From a virus, in the IMG/VR virus record IMGVR_UViG_3300025108_000371, positions 1-24,586 of that record: DNA of 24,586 nucleotides; one strand, 5' to 3'. Below, piece by piece: positions 1 to 6,180 of this stretch (positions within the stretch are counted from its first letter, which is position 1; each line of letters begins with the position of its first letter). The position numbers were made by a program, and so were the translations under genes. Under the pieces are notes generated by a model. The model saw only the letters and a program-made list of their open reading frames with translations. It was not told the DNA's origin and ran no database searches.

Positions 1-1858
1 TTTTAAATCTTAAATTATTTTCTGCAAATATTGAATTATTACCACCTACATAAATAAATGACCCCACGTCCATTGTGGTAGTAATGTTTGCGTTTGCCGC
101 AGATATATCACCTGCAAAAGTTGCGTCACCATCACCTTGTAGTTGTATTTTATTAGTACCTGCTGCGTTTCTTACAACTATTGCGTTTTCACCGTCTGTT
201 TGCGATAAGATACCATAGTCATCACCTGAAGGATCTTTGTCTACTTTTATACCCCAATCATTATGATCGTTAGTCACTAAAATACCAGCATCACCAGTAC
301 GATTACCTGTATAGTCAACTGTTAAACCCTTGCTAGCAATATCACCTGCAAAAACGCCTGTTGTAGCTGTTAAAGCAGCTATTGTTGTATTGCCAAAACT
401 ATTAGAATTACCTGCCGCTGTTACGCTTGCTGAAAAAGTTCCTGATGTTGCTGATAAAGCAGAAATTGTTGTATTACCAAAACTATTAGAATTACCAGAT
501 GCGATAACGCTTGCGCTTGATGTAATAGCGCCTGAACCAATTGTACCTGCAAAAGTTGCATTATTACCAGAGATAGTTATTGGCGCATCTGTTAATGTGT
601 TTGATGTACCAGAACCTGACCAAAGTGTTACTTTTTGCCCTGTACCAGAGCCATCTAACACAGATGAATTATCTATTTTTTCCCACTGATCTGTCTCACC
701 TTGCTCTACAAATACTGCCCAATCGCCTACTTTCCAATCTGTTATGCCATCTAAGTTAGTTGACCCATCTGTAGCTACTATATAAAAATGCCCTGTTGTA
801 CCTGAGCCACTTGTTAGTGTTGGTGTATTAGTACTTGCATCCCAAGTTCCTTGAAAAACTAAACCTGCTGGTATTTCTTCTATTAAGTTTTTAACATAAG
901 CTGTTGTTGCAACTTTGTTACTATCGTCACTATTACCTTGTGTTACAAAATATGTATCGCCAGAAACTCTAGCTGTACCTGTAACATCTAATGTATAAGA
1001 TGGACTATTATTTGCGATACCAACTAAGCCAGTGTTTGTAATTCTCATTAACTCAGTACTGGCAAAGTTTTTAAATTTTATAGGCTCTGTATTTGCAGCT
1101 GGTTTGAACGCATCAGCTTGTGAATCACCTGTTATAAGTGCATCACCAACAACGTGTAATGCTTCATCTGGACTAGCAACATTCACGCCTAGTCTTGAAT
1201 TACCATCACCAGTAATTATAACATCTGGCGTACCTGTAGCAGATATACCATCACCTGCATAAAATTTTATTATAGAATTTTCAGGCTTTATAATACCATA
1301 AACTTCATTAGAAGATAGTAAATGTAATTCACCATCTACTGCTACATTGCCATCAACGTGTAATTTTTCATAAGGTTGTATTGTGCCAATGCCAATTTTA
1401 GAACTAGTTTCATATAATATACTATTGCCAAGAACACTAGTATTAGTCCATTTAGTCAAATAATTTGCTGTACCTGAACCACTTAATGTTTGTATTGCAG
1501 TTATATCTACCCAGTCAGTACCTGATGCTGTAGAACTTAATATCTGTCCAGATGTGCCTGTAGCGTTGTTAGAATCATAAAAAGCACCTGTCAAACGCAT
1601 ATTACCAACAACGTGTAACATTTGTGTTGGTGTTGATGTGTTTATACCTACTTTATAATTAGATGGGTCTTGACCACTTAAGACATCTATAAAAAAAAAG
1701 TTAGCTACTTCAAAATCTAAACTTGATATTTTAACACTAGAATTAACTCCTAGACCATCAGTAATAAATTTTTTAGTACTAGTAATACCTATGTTATCGG
1801 TTACTTTTAAGAGTCCGTCATAAGTGTCTTGTATTTTAGTTCCAAATAATGTAGCCAT
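1..1858 (-). CDS. Tail fibre / receptor-binding protein, 3' end outside window
   Basis: An open frame of about 618 codons starts at ATG 1858 (MATLFGTKIQ) and has no stop before the window edge, so the C-terminus is missing. It carries at least four fibre motifs of the type G(I/V)...P...L(H/D)V.G, for example KIGIGT...EKLHVDG near residue 160. A VATTAYVKN segment near residue 320 is followed by a module (about 330-410) with GTWDAS, GITDWKVGDWAVF and QWEKIDNSS, which is common in phage fibres. Two 28-residue Gly/Ser/Thr/Asn-rich repeats lie at about 455-510. There are no membrane segments. The family is trimeric beta-rich fibres that bind the host surface. The missing end could carry an S74-type chaperone or a receptor-binding tip, but that is inference. 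It follows the 46-aa gene with only two bases between. Confidence 0.85.
   Translation of the reverse strand, partial: MATLFGTKIQDTYDGLLKVTDNIGITSTKKFITDGLGVNSSVKISSLDFEVANFFFIDVLSGQDPSNYKVGINTSTPTQMLHVVGNMRLTGAFYDSNNATGTSGQILSSTASGTDWVDITAIQTLSGSGTANYLTKWTNTSVLGNSILYETSSKIGIGTIQPYEKLHVDGNVAVDGELHLLSSNEVYGIIKPENSIIKFYAGDGISATGTPDVIITGDGNSRLGVNVASPDEALHVVGDALITGDSQADAFKPAANTEPIKFKNFASTELMRITNTGLVGIANNSPSYTLDVTGTARVSGDTYFVTQGNSDDSNKVATTAYVKNLIEEIPAGLVFQGTWDASTNTPTLTSGSGTTGHFYIVATDGSTNLDGITDWKVGDWAVFVEQGETDQWEKIDNSSVLDGSGTGQKVTLWSGSGTSNTLTDAPITISGNNATFAGTIGSGAITSSASVIASGNSNSFGNTTISALSATSGTFSASVTAAGNSNSFGNTTIAALTATTGVFAGDIASKGLTVDYTGNRTGDAGILVTNDHNDWGIKVDKDPSGDDYGILSQTDGENAIVVRNAAGTNKIQLQGDGDATFAGDISAANANITTTMDVGSFIYVGGNNSIFAENNLRFK
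381..514 (-). repeat. 84-bp (28-residue) internal direct repeat in the tail fibre
   Basis: The stretch at 381-412 recurs at 465-496 with a single mismatch, and the similarity resumes at 423-430 and 507-514. The period is exactly 84 bases. At protein level two consecutive units of the form S-V-x-A-x-GNSNSFGNTTI-x-ALxATxGxF are encoded. Near-identity in DNA suggests recent duplication of one fibre-shaft unit. Confidence 0.85.
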
Positions 1859-1860
1859 AT

Positions 1861-2001
1861 CTAGTTTTTGCCTTGTCCTTTATATTTTTTTTTGTAATTC
1901 TTTGAACCTTTATAATTTGAAGATTTACATTTTGAATGAACCCCTTTTCTCTTTTTTTTTGGTCTATCTAATTTAACAAATTGAGACTGATTTCTTGCCA
2001 T
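1861..2001 (-). CDS. Small, highly basic protein (46 aa)
   Basis: ATG 2001 overlaps the stop of the holin gene by one base (TAATG), and the stop at 1861-1863 lies two bases before the tail-fibre start. The protein begins MARNQSQFVKLDRPKKKRKG and ends with repeated lysine/tyrosine patterns (NYKGSKNYKKKYKGQGKN). About 17 of 46 residues are Lys or Arg and there are few acidic residues. It has one cysteine, no hydrophobic segment and no signal peptide. I recognise the general type as a tiny basic protein seen near structural genes of marine phages, but I know of no assigned function. Nucleic-acid binding, a virion-packaged peptide or a fibre-assembly factor are all possible. The tight coupling on both sides argues that it is real. 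Confidence 0.75.
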   Translation of the reverse strand: MARNQSQFVKLDRPKKKRKGVHSKCKSSNYKGSKNYKKKYKGQGKN

Positions 2002-2426
2002 TATTTATGTTTGTTATTACCCATTATTTTTTCTAAACCACGACTACCAAAATATGAACCTACAATTAATGAAAGTAACCCAGTAATAGAGTCTAGTGAA
2101 TAATCTAAATACCATCCAATAACATAACTTACAGAAAAAAACATAAGTGTTATAGGTCGTACATTTTTTGATAAAAAAGTGCCAGATGCAGACATATCCG
2201 ATGCCCATCTATTACTAATCTCTTTCATTTCAATCATTTCCATTTCTAGTAATTTCATTGCTTTTTCTTTATCTTCTATTGGCATTTTAACATCTTTATC
2301 AATAAGATTTTTGACTAATCCAAGTACACCATTATTAGGTAATACATCACCCAAAGAATCTACAATACTAGACCCATTTTTTGATAAAAATTTACCTATT
2401 TTTGTGTCTTTAAATTTCTTTGCCAT
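2001..2426 (-). CDS. Holin, 3TM-type superfamily
   Basis: The 141-aa protein is read from ATG 2426, which overlaps the endolysin stop in a TAATG. An in-frame ATG 24 bases further upstream (2450) would lie inside the endolysin gene and is less likely. Residues 1-80 are charged and largely helical. The motif NRWASDMSASG...LSKNVRP (about 72-92) is the signature that precedes the membrane part in this holin family. Hydrophobic segments at about 92-109 (ITLMFFSVSYVIGWYL) and 112-130 (SITGLLSLIVGSYFG) follow, then a short basic tail (GLEKIMGNNKHK). It sits directly behind the peptidoglycan hydrolase. It is expected to oligomerise in the inner membrane and time release of the endolysin. Only two strong membrane helices are obvious. 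Confidence 0.75.
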   Translation of the reverse strand: MAKKFKDTKIGKFLSKNGSSIVDSLGDVLPNNGVLGLVKNLIDKDVKMPIEDKEKAMKLLEMEMIEMKEISNRWASDMSASGTFLSKNVRPITLMFFSVSYVIGWYLDYSLDSITGLLSLIVGSYFGSRGLEKIMGNNKHK

Positions 2427-2821
2427 TATAATTTTTTTTGATAGTCCCACCTAGCTCTTGTGCCTCTAATATCGTAGTGTACGAAATTATCATATAAGCC
2501 TAAGCCACCTTGTAACATATCACCATTTTCTATAAGTCTTTCTATTGTCTTATACACTTCTAAAGAAGATAATCCTTTAATAGATATGTCAGATGCTTTG
2601 CCTAATATGTGTTGTGATTTTTTTGATGAGCCTTTGATTGAATTATTATATTCTTCTGGTCGCCATCCAGAGTTTATATGTATTGGCTTTTTTAACTCAT
2701 CTCTTAAAACTTGTAATTGATTTGCAACTTTGACTATATTGTGATAAACATTTATAGGCATTTCACAAACACCACAATCGCAGTTACAATCAAATTCTTC
2801 TTTAGTAAAATTTCTAGTCAT
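2426..2821 (-). CDS. Endolysin, M15 zinc D-Ala-D-Ala carboxypeptidase-like
   Basis: This 131-aa protein fits the M15 phage peptidase family (M15A/M15_3 type). The motif SGWR (51-54) is followed by the zinc-ligand set: His71 and Asp78 in SQHILGKASDI, and His115 in FVHYDIRG. The trailing GTRARW is typical. The N-terminus (NFTKEEFDCNC) resembles the standard start of these enzymes. It contains four cysteines (12, 14, 16, 19), an unusual cluster that might bind metal or form disulphides. No signal peptide is present, so export depends on the holin. The enzyme is predicted to cut peptide cross-links in peptidoglycan at the end of infection. It overlaps the preceding small membrane gene by 8 bases and is coupled to the holin by TAATG. 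Confidence 0.9.
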   Translation of the reverse strand: MTRNFTKEEFDCNCDCGVCEMPINVYHNIVKVANQLQVLRDELKKPIHINSGWRPEEYNNSIKGSSKKSQHILGKASDISIKGLSSLEVYKTIERLIENGDMLQGGLGLYDNFVHYDIRGTRARWDYQKKL

Positions 2822-2969
2822 CTTTTCTTTTATTCATTAAATACCATTTTTGCAGCGTGTAAAAAATTGTGATGAGTAAAAGCACAATTTTTAATATTAT
2901 GTCAATGTCTGTTAACGATAGTCCTAAACTACCCATATTTATATATAAAGTTTTATAGTCTTGTAGCAT
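2814..2969 (-). CDS. Small single-pass membrane protein of the lysis cassette
   Basis: A 51-aa frame runs from ATG 2969 to TAG 2814-2816, overlapping the endolysin start by 8 bases. The N-terminal 20 residues are polar, followed by a hydrophobic stretch (about 22-38, DIILKIVLLLITIFYTLQ) and a basic tail (KWYLMNKRKDD). The positive charge after the helix predicts N-out/C-in or a simple anchor. Its position between tail-terminator and endolysin genes suggests a lysis role, such as a second holin, antiholin or inner-membrane spanin subunit. The sequence has no lipobox and no long periplasmic coiled coil, so a classical spanin is not supported. Confidence 0.7.
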   Translation of the reverse strand: MLQDYKTLYINMGSLGLSLTDIDIILKIVLLLITIFYTLQKWYLMNKRKDD

Positions 2970-2971
2970 TT

Positions 2972-3409
2972 TTAATTTTGTGTTATTTTGTTAGATAATT
3001 CTAATATTGCTCTGTAATATGTATGATCGCTAAGGTCGTCAGTTAAATACGTAATACCAGCGTTAACACTAGTATATACATTAAAACCATCTGTACTTAA
3101 ATCAATATAATTGTTTGGTCTTGTTCTCACTTTTTGTAAAACTTGTGACATCATTAAATTAACATCTAACTCGCCACCATCATCTGATACAAATCGAGTA
3201 ACACATTCTATTCTTGTTATTGTCTCAAAATTAAATTGTGTTTGATTTTGGTCTACTTCATTGTTAGATACAGAATATACACGTATAAACGGATAAGAAG
3301 CGTTATTAGGCACTCTATTGTAAATTTTAATAGTAGTGTTGTCTATAGTCACGTTGTTCGTTAATTTAGCTATTATAGCCTTTCTCACGTAATGTATTGC
3401 TTCTAACAT
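2972..3409 (-). CDS. Tail terminator / tail completion protein (DUF3168-like)
   Basis: The 145-aa protein begins MLEAIHYVRKAIIAKLTNN and contains the pattern IKIYNRVPNNASYPFIRVYSVS (about 28-49), where the 'P..A.YPFI' turn is characteristic of the DUF3168 tail-completion family. ITRIECVTRF (about 64-73) and QVLQKVRTRP (about 89-98) fit the later strands and helix of that fold. It immediately follows the gp10-like gene with a TAATG overlap, the conserved order adaptor, gp10, tail terminator. The family caps the tail tube and joins it to the head. What normally follows (a major tail protein) is absent here, and lysis genes come next. Family assignment is from pattern and position, not a search. 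Confidence 0.65.
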   Translation of the reverse strand: MLEAIHYVRKAIIAKLTNNVTIDNTTIKIYNRVPNNASYPFIRVYSVSNNEVDQNQTQFNFETITRIECVTRFVSDDGGELDVNLMMSQVLQKVRTRPNNYIDLSTDGFNVYTSVNAGITYLTDDLSDHTYYRAILELSNKITQN

Positions 3410-3849
3410 TATCTAATTTTTTTTATTCTATTATTTAATCTATTTAATAATTTGTTGTATTCTATTCTTGCGCTACTAAATAAGAATGGTCTTGCTGGTA
3501 AGTTTACTTCACGTAATCCTTTACCTTTGAATTGCATTGCATAACTTGGCGGAATGCCTAGTGATACCATATCATCTATTTTAACCATACTACCAGTGCC
3601 AAATTCTATATAAGGCGCATAATCTTTATTTACTACAACAGAAACAGTTTTGCCTTGTATTTCTGCTGTTATTGAATTTCTCAATCCACCTGTATCTACA
3701 GGCACAGTTCTTTTCGCTAGTCTTGAAATATCTAAAGCAGTTCTACCCAACTCACTTGATAAAACTTTTTTATCAAAATTTTTAAAAAAATTTAATTTTT
3801 TATTTAGTTGGTTTAAATCACCTTGATTTATTTTTATACTAGCTTTCAT
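3409..3849 (-). CDS. HK97 gp10-like head-tail / tail assembly protein
   Basis: The 146-aa protein has the gp10 family hallmarks in order: an N-terminal helix with LSSELGRTALDISRLAKRTVP (about 30-50), VDTGGLRNSI (about 52-61), VVVNKDYAPYIEFGTGS (about 71-87) and a final NLPARPFLFSSA (about 116-127). These match the HK97-gp10-like family that acts at the neck between head and tail. It is coupled by TAATG overlaps to the adaptor gene upstream and the tail terminator downstream. No odd features; length is normal. Confidence 0.85.
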   Translation of the reverse strand: MKASIKINQGDLNQLNKKLNFFKNFDKKVLSSELGRTALDISRLAKRTVPVDTGGLRNSITAEIQGKTVSVVVNKDYAPYIEFGTGSMVKIDDMVSLGIPPSYAMQFKGKGLREVNLPARPFLFSSARIEYNKLLNRLNNRIKKIR

Positions 3850-4175
3850 TAATCAATTTTTGTAGCTTTAATTTCAACATAAAAATCTAATTTAGATTGA
3901 TACATATTATTAATTCTAAATTCATCAGTATTACCTTCGGCTATAAATATATCACCAATTGTAATGTCATTAGCAGATTTTTTTCTAACTAACAATTCTA
4001 CTTCTACATATCTTTCACGTTTACCAAATTCATCTTTAACTTCACCACTTATTTCTTTTAAAGAACACCACATTGTTTTAACGTCTGACAATGTAGAATT
4101 AAAGCCACCAAACCCATCACTAGATTTAGTTAACCTTTTTATAGTTATTCTTTGATTTAGTTTACCAGCATCCAT
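3849..4175 (-). CDS. Head-tail adaptor protein (phage head-tail joining family)
   Basis: The 108-aa protein starts MDAGKLNQRITIKRLTKSSD, the classic start of the SPP1 gp16 / HK97 head-tail joining family, in which the first strand reads 'G.L..RI.I'. GFGG (about 22-25), MWCSLKEISG (about 35-44) and VEVELLVRK (about 57-65) follow, with RINNMYQSKL...VEIKATKI closing a small beta barrel. It sits between the connector and gp10 genes, each joined by a one-base TAATG overlap. It is expected to form a ring under the portal/connector. Confidence 0.85.
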   Translation of the reverse strand: MDAGKLNQRITIKRLTKSSDGFGGFNSTLSDVKTMWCSLKEISGEVKDEFGKRERYVEVELLVRKKSANDITIGDIFIAEGNTDEFRINNMYQSKLDFYVEIKATKID

Positions 4176-4693
4176 TATAAAAACATTGTTTTATATGAGT
4201 TTAAAATGTTTTTTGTAGAGCTAGGAACTTCATCAATATCACCTTTTGTATCGCTTACAAAATCAGACCTGTTGTCATAATAAGTAGATACTAATTGTAA
4301 CATAGCTTGTTTTAATAAATCGTCAGATAATCCTGCGGTTGTATAATTTATTTTAACTTTACTAGCAGAACCAGAATCTAATTCTATAGTTTCGTTATCT
4401 AAACCTAAAATTTCATAAGTAGCTGTTGTGCCATCTATAGTAATTGATTGAATACTAGCAACAGGCGCAAAAGGTAAATCAAATATACCTGAATTAGTTT
4501 GAGGTATGTAGTATGATCTAGTTTTTGCTACTATATCTTTTGATATATAATTTTCACACCAAATTCTAGCTTGTACTATCATTCTTGCTATAATATTATC
4601 ATCAGCCGTTGTATCTACCCTTACATAGTCTTTAACTTCAGATGTTGTTATAATTTCACTACCTGTTACAGAATTAATCTTTATTTGTCGCAT
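4175..4693 (-). CDS. Head-tail connector protein (gp6 / phiE125 gp8-like)
   Basis: The 172-aa protein has the family pattern near the N-terminus: TTSEVKDYVRVDTTADDNIIARMIVQARIWCENYISKDI (about 16-54), the helical bundle 'evK.yLRvd...DD..i...i.aAr...E.y'. A beta segment follows (SYYIPQ...FDLPFAPVASIQSITI, about 64-88), then a C-terminal helix LLKQAMLQLVSTYYDNRSD. The family forms the ring that extends the portal channel. Its start overlaps the preceding small gene by 20 bases. It leads the adaptor-gp10-terminator run. Confidence 0.85.
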   Translation of the reverse strand: MRQIKINSVTGSEIITTSEVKDYVRVDTTADDNIIARMIVQARIWCENYISKDIVAKTRSYYIPQTNSGIFDLPFAPVASIQSITIDGTTATYEILGLDNETIELDSGSASKVKINYTTAGLSDDLLKQAMLQLVSTYYDNRSDFVSDTKGDIDEVPSSTKNILNSYKTMFL

Positions 4694-4886
4694 CGCTTTT
4701 AGTTTCTATAGAATCTTTTTTTAATTCTTTTGTTACTTTTTTTGGTTTAGCTTCTTTCTTTTCAAATTTAGCTGCCCACCCCTTATTAATAAATATTGCT
4801 ACTTTCTCAACAGGTACGTCTATTGAATCACCATTTTGATAAACTTTGCCTTTGTGATTTAAAGGCATTAATACTTTTAGTTTCAT
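4674..4886 (-). CDS. Small hypothetical protein leading the connector operon
   Basis: From ATG 4886 the protein is 70 aa, MKLKVLMPLNHKGKVYQNGD onward. A longer in-frame start at 4925 would lie inside the terminator hairpin and is rejected. Residues 1-45 look like a small folded beta domain (MKLKV..PLNHKGKVYQNGDSIDV, then KVAIFINKGWAAKF). The rest is a lysine/glutamate-rich disordered tail. Similar short proteins with a '.G.....G..v.v....a..li..G.a' pattern are common just before the connector gene in siphoviruses, but their role is not known to me. It overlaps the connector gene by 20 bases, so it is probably co-translated. Confidence 0.65.
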   Translation of the reverse strand: MKLKVLMPLNHKGKVYQNGDSIDVPVEKVAIFINKGWAAKFEKKEAKPKKVTKELKKDSIETKSDATNKD

Positions 4887-4900
4887 AATATTATTTTTTG

Positions 4901-4925
4901 TAAAGATAAAAAAAAAGTGCCACAA
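4901..4925 (-). promoter_or_regulatory. Possible promoter for the head-tail joining operon
   Basis: On the minus strand a TATCTTTA (4901-4908) resembles the Bacteroidota -7 element TANNTTTG and lies just after the terminator stem, 15 bases before the ATG at 4886. A TTG at 4923-4925 is only 14 bases upstream, shorter than the usual 17-23, so the match is imperfect. The sequence TTTACAAAAAAT that follows is shared with the gaps before the portal and prohead-protease genes. Confidence 0.35.
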
Positions 4926-4941
4926 TAAATTTGTAGCACCT
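4908..4941 (-). terminator. Intrinsic terminator after the endonuclease gene
   Basis: On the minus strand an 8-bp stem (GTGCTACA with TGTGGCAC, one G-U pair; 4932-4939 and 4917-4924) with a 7-base loop is followed by nine consecutive T (4916-4908). A run of A before the stem could pair with the T tract and extend the hairpin. It ends transcripts coming from 4965-5336. It may also act weakly on the other strand. Confidence 0.85.
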
Positions 4942-4964
4942 TTTCGACAATGAAAACAATAAAA

Positions 4965-5336
4965 TTAAACAATTTTAGCAAAGTTATTAAAATTTTTTGA
5001 ATATTTACCATTCTTAGATATTCTAAATGCAGCCATTTTGCCATTGTTTTTAATTATATAAAATCCTTTTCTTATTTCAATCCACACAGCAAAATAATCA
5101 ACCTCCTGTGTTGTATAGTTAACATTAGAATATCTTAATGTAATATGAATACCTTTTGGGTGTTCACCTTTGTTTGTAGATTTTATTTGTATTTTTTTTA
5201 GTTTGCCATTAGGAAGTTCAACAATACAGTCATAAGGCGATGAATCAAGAAGGGGCATTGATACTCGCATATTATATTCCATTGCCATTGTTGCAAATTT
5301 ATATTCTGCGTAACATCCACGAGTATTGTTATCCAC
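4965..5336 (-). CDS. PD-(D/E)XK homing-type endonuclease (I-Ssp6803I-like)
   Basis: This 123-aa protein uses a GTG start at 5336. The next in-frame ATG would remove the conserved N-terminal Glu. Motifs in order are GCYAEYKFATMAMEYN (7-22, Glu11), MPLLDSSPYDCIVEL (27-41, Asp36), and LKKIQIKST (46-54, Gln50/Lys52), which together form the compact PD-(D/E)XK site of the group I intron-associated endonuclease family. A core of alternating strands follows (GIHITLRYSN, VDYFAVWIEIR, GFYIIKN). No intron is evident in the neighbouring genes, so it appears free-standing. It is bounded by terminators on both sides and lies between capsid and connector genes, a typical location for a mobile endonuclease. 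It could instead act as a resolvase or host-attack nuclease. Confidence 0.75.
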   Translation of the reverse strand: MDNNTRGCYAEYKFATMAMEYNMRVSMPLLDSSPYDCIVELPNGKLKKIQIKSTNKGEHPKGIHITLRYSNVNYTTQEVDYFAVWIEIRKGFYIIKNNGKMAAFRISKNGKYSKNFNNFAKIV

Positions 5337-5347
5337 ACTCTAATATA

Positions 5348-5386
5348 CAAAAAAACCAACTATTGATTAAAACAGCTGGTTTTTTA
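5348..5386 (-). terminator. Terminator, possibly bidirectional, upstream of the endonuclease
   Basis: On the minus strand AACCAGCT (5382-5375 region) pairs with AGTTGGTT across a roughly 12-base loop, with one G-U pair. The stem is flanked by A runs on one side and a T run (TTTTTTT, 5349-5355) on the other, so both strands have a stem followed by T. It separates the small-gene operon (5400-6054) from the endonuclease gene only about 12 bases downstream. Confidence 0.75.
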
Positions 5387-5399
5387 GACTAACAAAAAA

Positions 5400-5543
5400 C
5401 TATATATTTCTATTATTTAAAATAGATAGAGTTAAGATTAAGAAAAATAATGAACCTAAAATATCATAAAATAATAAAGCTTGTCTTATTGTAAAAAATA
5501 TTAATACAACACTAAGCCAAAAATTAATTTGTTTTTTGTTCAT
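5400..5543 (-). CDS. Tiny two-helix membrane protein (47 aa)
   Basis: The frame runs from ATG 5543 to TAG 5400-5402 and overlaps the preceding gene's TGA in an ATGA arrangement. The sequence is a short polar start (MNKKQINFW), a hydrophobic run (LSVVLIFFTIRQALLFY), a one-glycine turn and a second hydrophobic run (ILGSLFFLILTLSIL), then a polar end (NNRNI). It probably forms a helical hairpin in the inner membrane. I recognise no family. It is last in a small operon that ends at the 5348-5386 terminator. Confidence 0.65.
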   Translation of the reverse strand: MNKKQINFWLSVVLIFFTIRQALLFYDILGSLFFLILTLSILNNRNI

Positions 5544-5674
5544 ATCATCTCAGCCTCTTCACAAACAGAGCTACAAGGACTTTTAAAATTTTGTGGTCTA
5601 CCACATACAGGACATTCGTGTTCAAATTGATTGTATGGGTCTAATAAAGTATCTAAGTAATCTCTAGCATCCAT
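5540..5674 (-). CDS. Small zinc-ribbon-like protein (44 aa)
   Basis: Starting at ATG 5674 gives MDARDYLDTLLDPYNQFEHE followed by CPVCGRPQNFKSPCSSVCEEAEMI. A longer start at 5743 exists, but ATG 5674 overlaps the stop of the upstream tiny gene in a TAATG, the coupling used throughout this genome, so I prefer the short form. CPVCG plus a second CSSVC gives four cysteines in a C-x2-C-x8-C-x3-C arrangement that could bind zinc. The acidic first half and Cys knuckle suggest a protein- or nucleic-acid-binding accessory factor. Function unknown. Confidence 0.65.
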   Translation of the reverse strand: MDARDYLDTLLDPYNQFEHECPVCGRPQNFKSPCSSVCEEAEMI

Positions 5675-5784
5675 TATATTTGTATTGTTAAAAGTAAAGT
5701 TAATACTGTAGCTATAGTATAAAAACCTAATAGCCATTTCCAATTGTCTTTGTCTTTTTTAATAAATCTTATTATTGTTTGCAT
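5674..5784 (-). CDS. Tiny single-pass membrane protein (36 aa)
   Basis: The frame runs from ATG 5784 to the TAA at 5674-5676 (MQTIIRFIKKDKDNWKWLLG then FYTIATVLTLLLTIQI). A basic N-terminal half with two tryptophans at the interface precedes a C-terminal hydrophobic helix of about 17 residues, so it should insert with its N-terminus in the cytoplasm. The stop overlaps the next ATG by one base. No family recognised. Its reality rests on the coupling pattern and the clean charge/hydrophobic layout. Confidence 0.55.
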   Translation of the reverse strand: MQTIIRFIKKDKDNWKWLLGFYTIATVLTLLLTIQI

Positions 5785-5799
5785 TGTTTTTTTTTATAA

Positions 5800-6054
5800 T
5801 TAATATTCATACGCTTGATAATACGCATCTTTTAACATTTGTTCTTCATTATAAATATCGTTTGAACCACAATACCAACTTCTAAATTTAACATTTTCTT
5901 CAGATATACAATTATTTTTTAATCTAATCATATCAATACCAAAACAAGTTTTTACCCATAATGTTTTTGCTGTTCTTTTAATTACTGTCAAGTCGATAGT
6001 ACCAACTCCGCTAACTCCTCTATAAATTTTTCCGATTTCAAATTTAGTTTTCAT
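5800..6054 (-). CDS. Hypothetical small beta-rich protein
   Basis: From ATG 6054 the protein is 84 aa (MKTKFEIGKIYRGVSGVGTI onward). The longer start at 6099 would begin upstream of the likely transcription start at 6088-6117 and is rejected. Residues 1-45 look like a small beta barrel, with DLTVIKRTAKTLWVKT being the clearest part. The 'RTAKT.WVK' turn is a pattern I associate with small phage proteins of unknown role. The C-terminal part is richer in aromatic and acidic residues (RSWYCGSN, AYYQAYEY). It is the first gene behind the best promoter in the window, which suggests expression independent of the capsid operon, possibly early. Confidence 0.6.
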   Translation of the reverse strand: MKTKFEIGKIYRGVSGVGTIDLTVIKRTAKTLWVKTCFGIDMIRLKNNCISEENVKFRSWYCGSNDIYNEEQMLKDAYYQAYEY

Positions 6055-6087
6055 AATATATAATTTAATTGTTATTGTTGTTCTATA

Positions 6088-6117
6088 CAAAGATAACACT
6101 TTTTATCAAAATACAAA
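6088..6117 (-). promoter_or_regulatory. Bacteroidota-type promoter for the 5400-6054 operon
   Basis: On the minus strand TTTG (6117-6114) is followed by 18 bases and then TATCTTTG (6095-6088), a full match to the -33 TTG / -7 TANNTTTG consensus of Bacteroidota housekeeping promoters. The ATG at 6054 lies about 34 bases downstream. It follows the capsid terminator, so it restarts transcription. Confidence 0.8.
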
Positions 6118-6180
6118 ATATTTTTTCATTTTATTTTAAAGTTTTTTTTCATTTTATTGTTTAACAGATAAGACTAGGCA

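Noticed and set aside
330-1262. Plus-strand open frames (330-689 and 1032-1262) over the left edge
   Set aside because: They are shadows of the large minus-strand tail-fibre frame, which is open from 1858 to the edge and has clear fibre motifs. The plus-strand peptides are low-complexity and lack recognisable features.
2427-2450. Longer holin start at 2450
   Set aside because: It would overlap the endolysin coding end by 25 bases, whereas ATG 2426 forms the same TAATG junction seen at seven other places.
4887-4925. Longer start at 4925 for the 4674-4886 gene
   Set aside because: The added residues (MWHFFFIFTKNNI) are encoded by the terminator stem and T tract, so this is not a plausible coding region.
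5329-5337. Perfect DnaA box TTATCCACA
   Set aside because: It is a single copy inside the endonuclease start codon region. A single 9-mer is expected by chance at appreciable frequency in a window this size, and no cluster accompanies it (only imperfect forms near 9290 and 9510).
5675-5743. Longer start at 5743 for the Cys4 protein
   Set aside because: The extra residues overlap the 36-aa membrane gene in another frame, and the ATG at 5674 has the favoured TAATG coupling.
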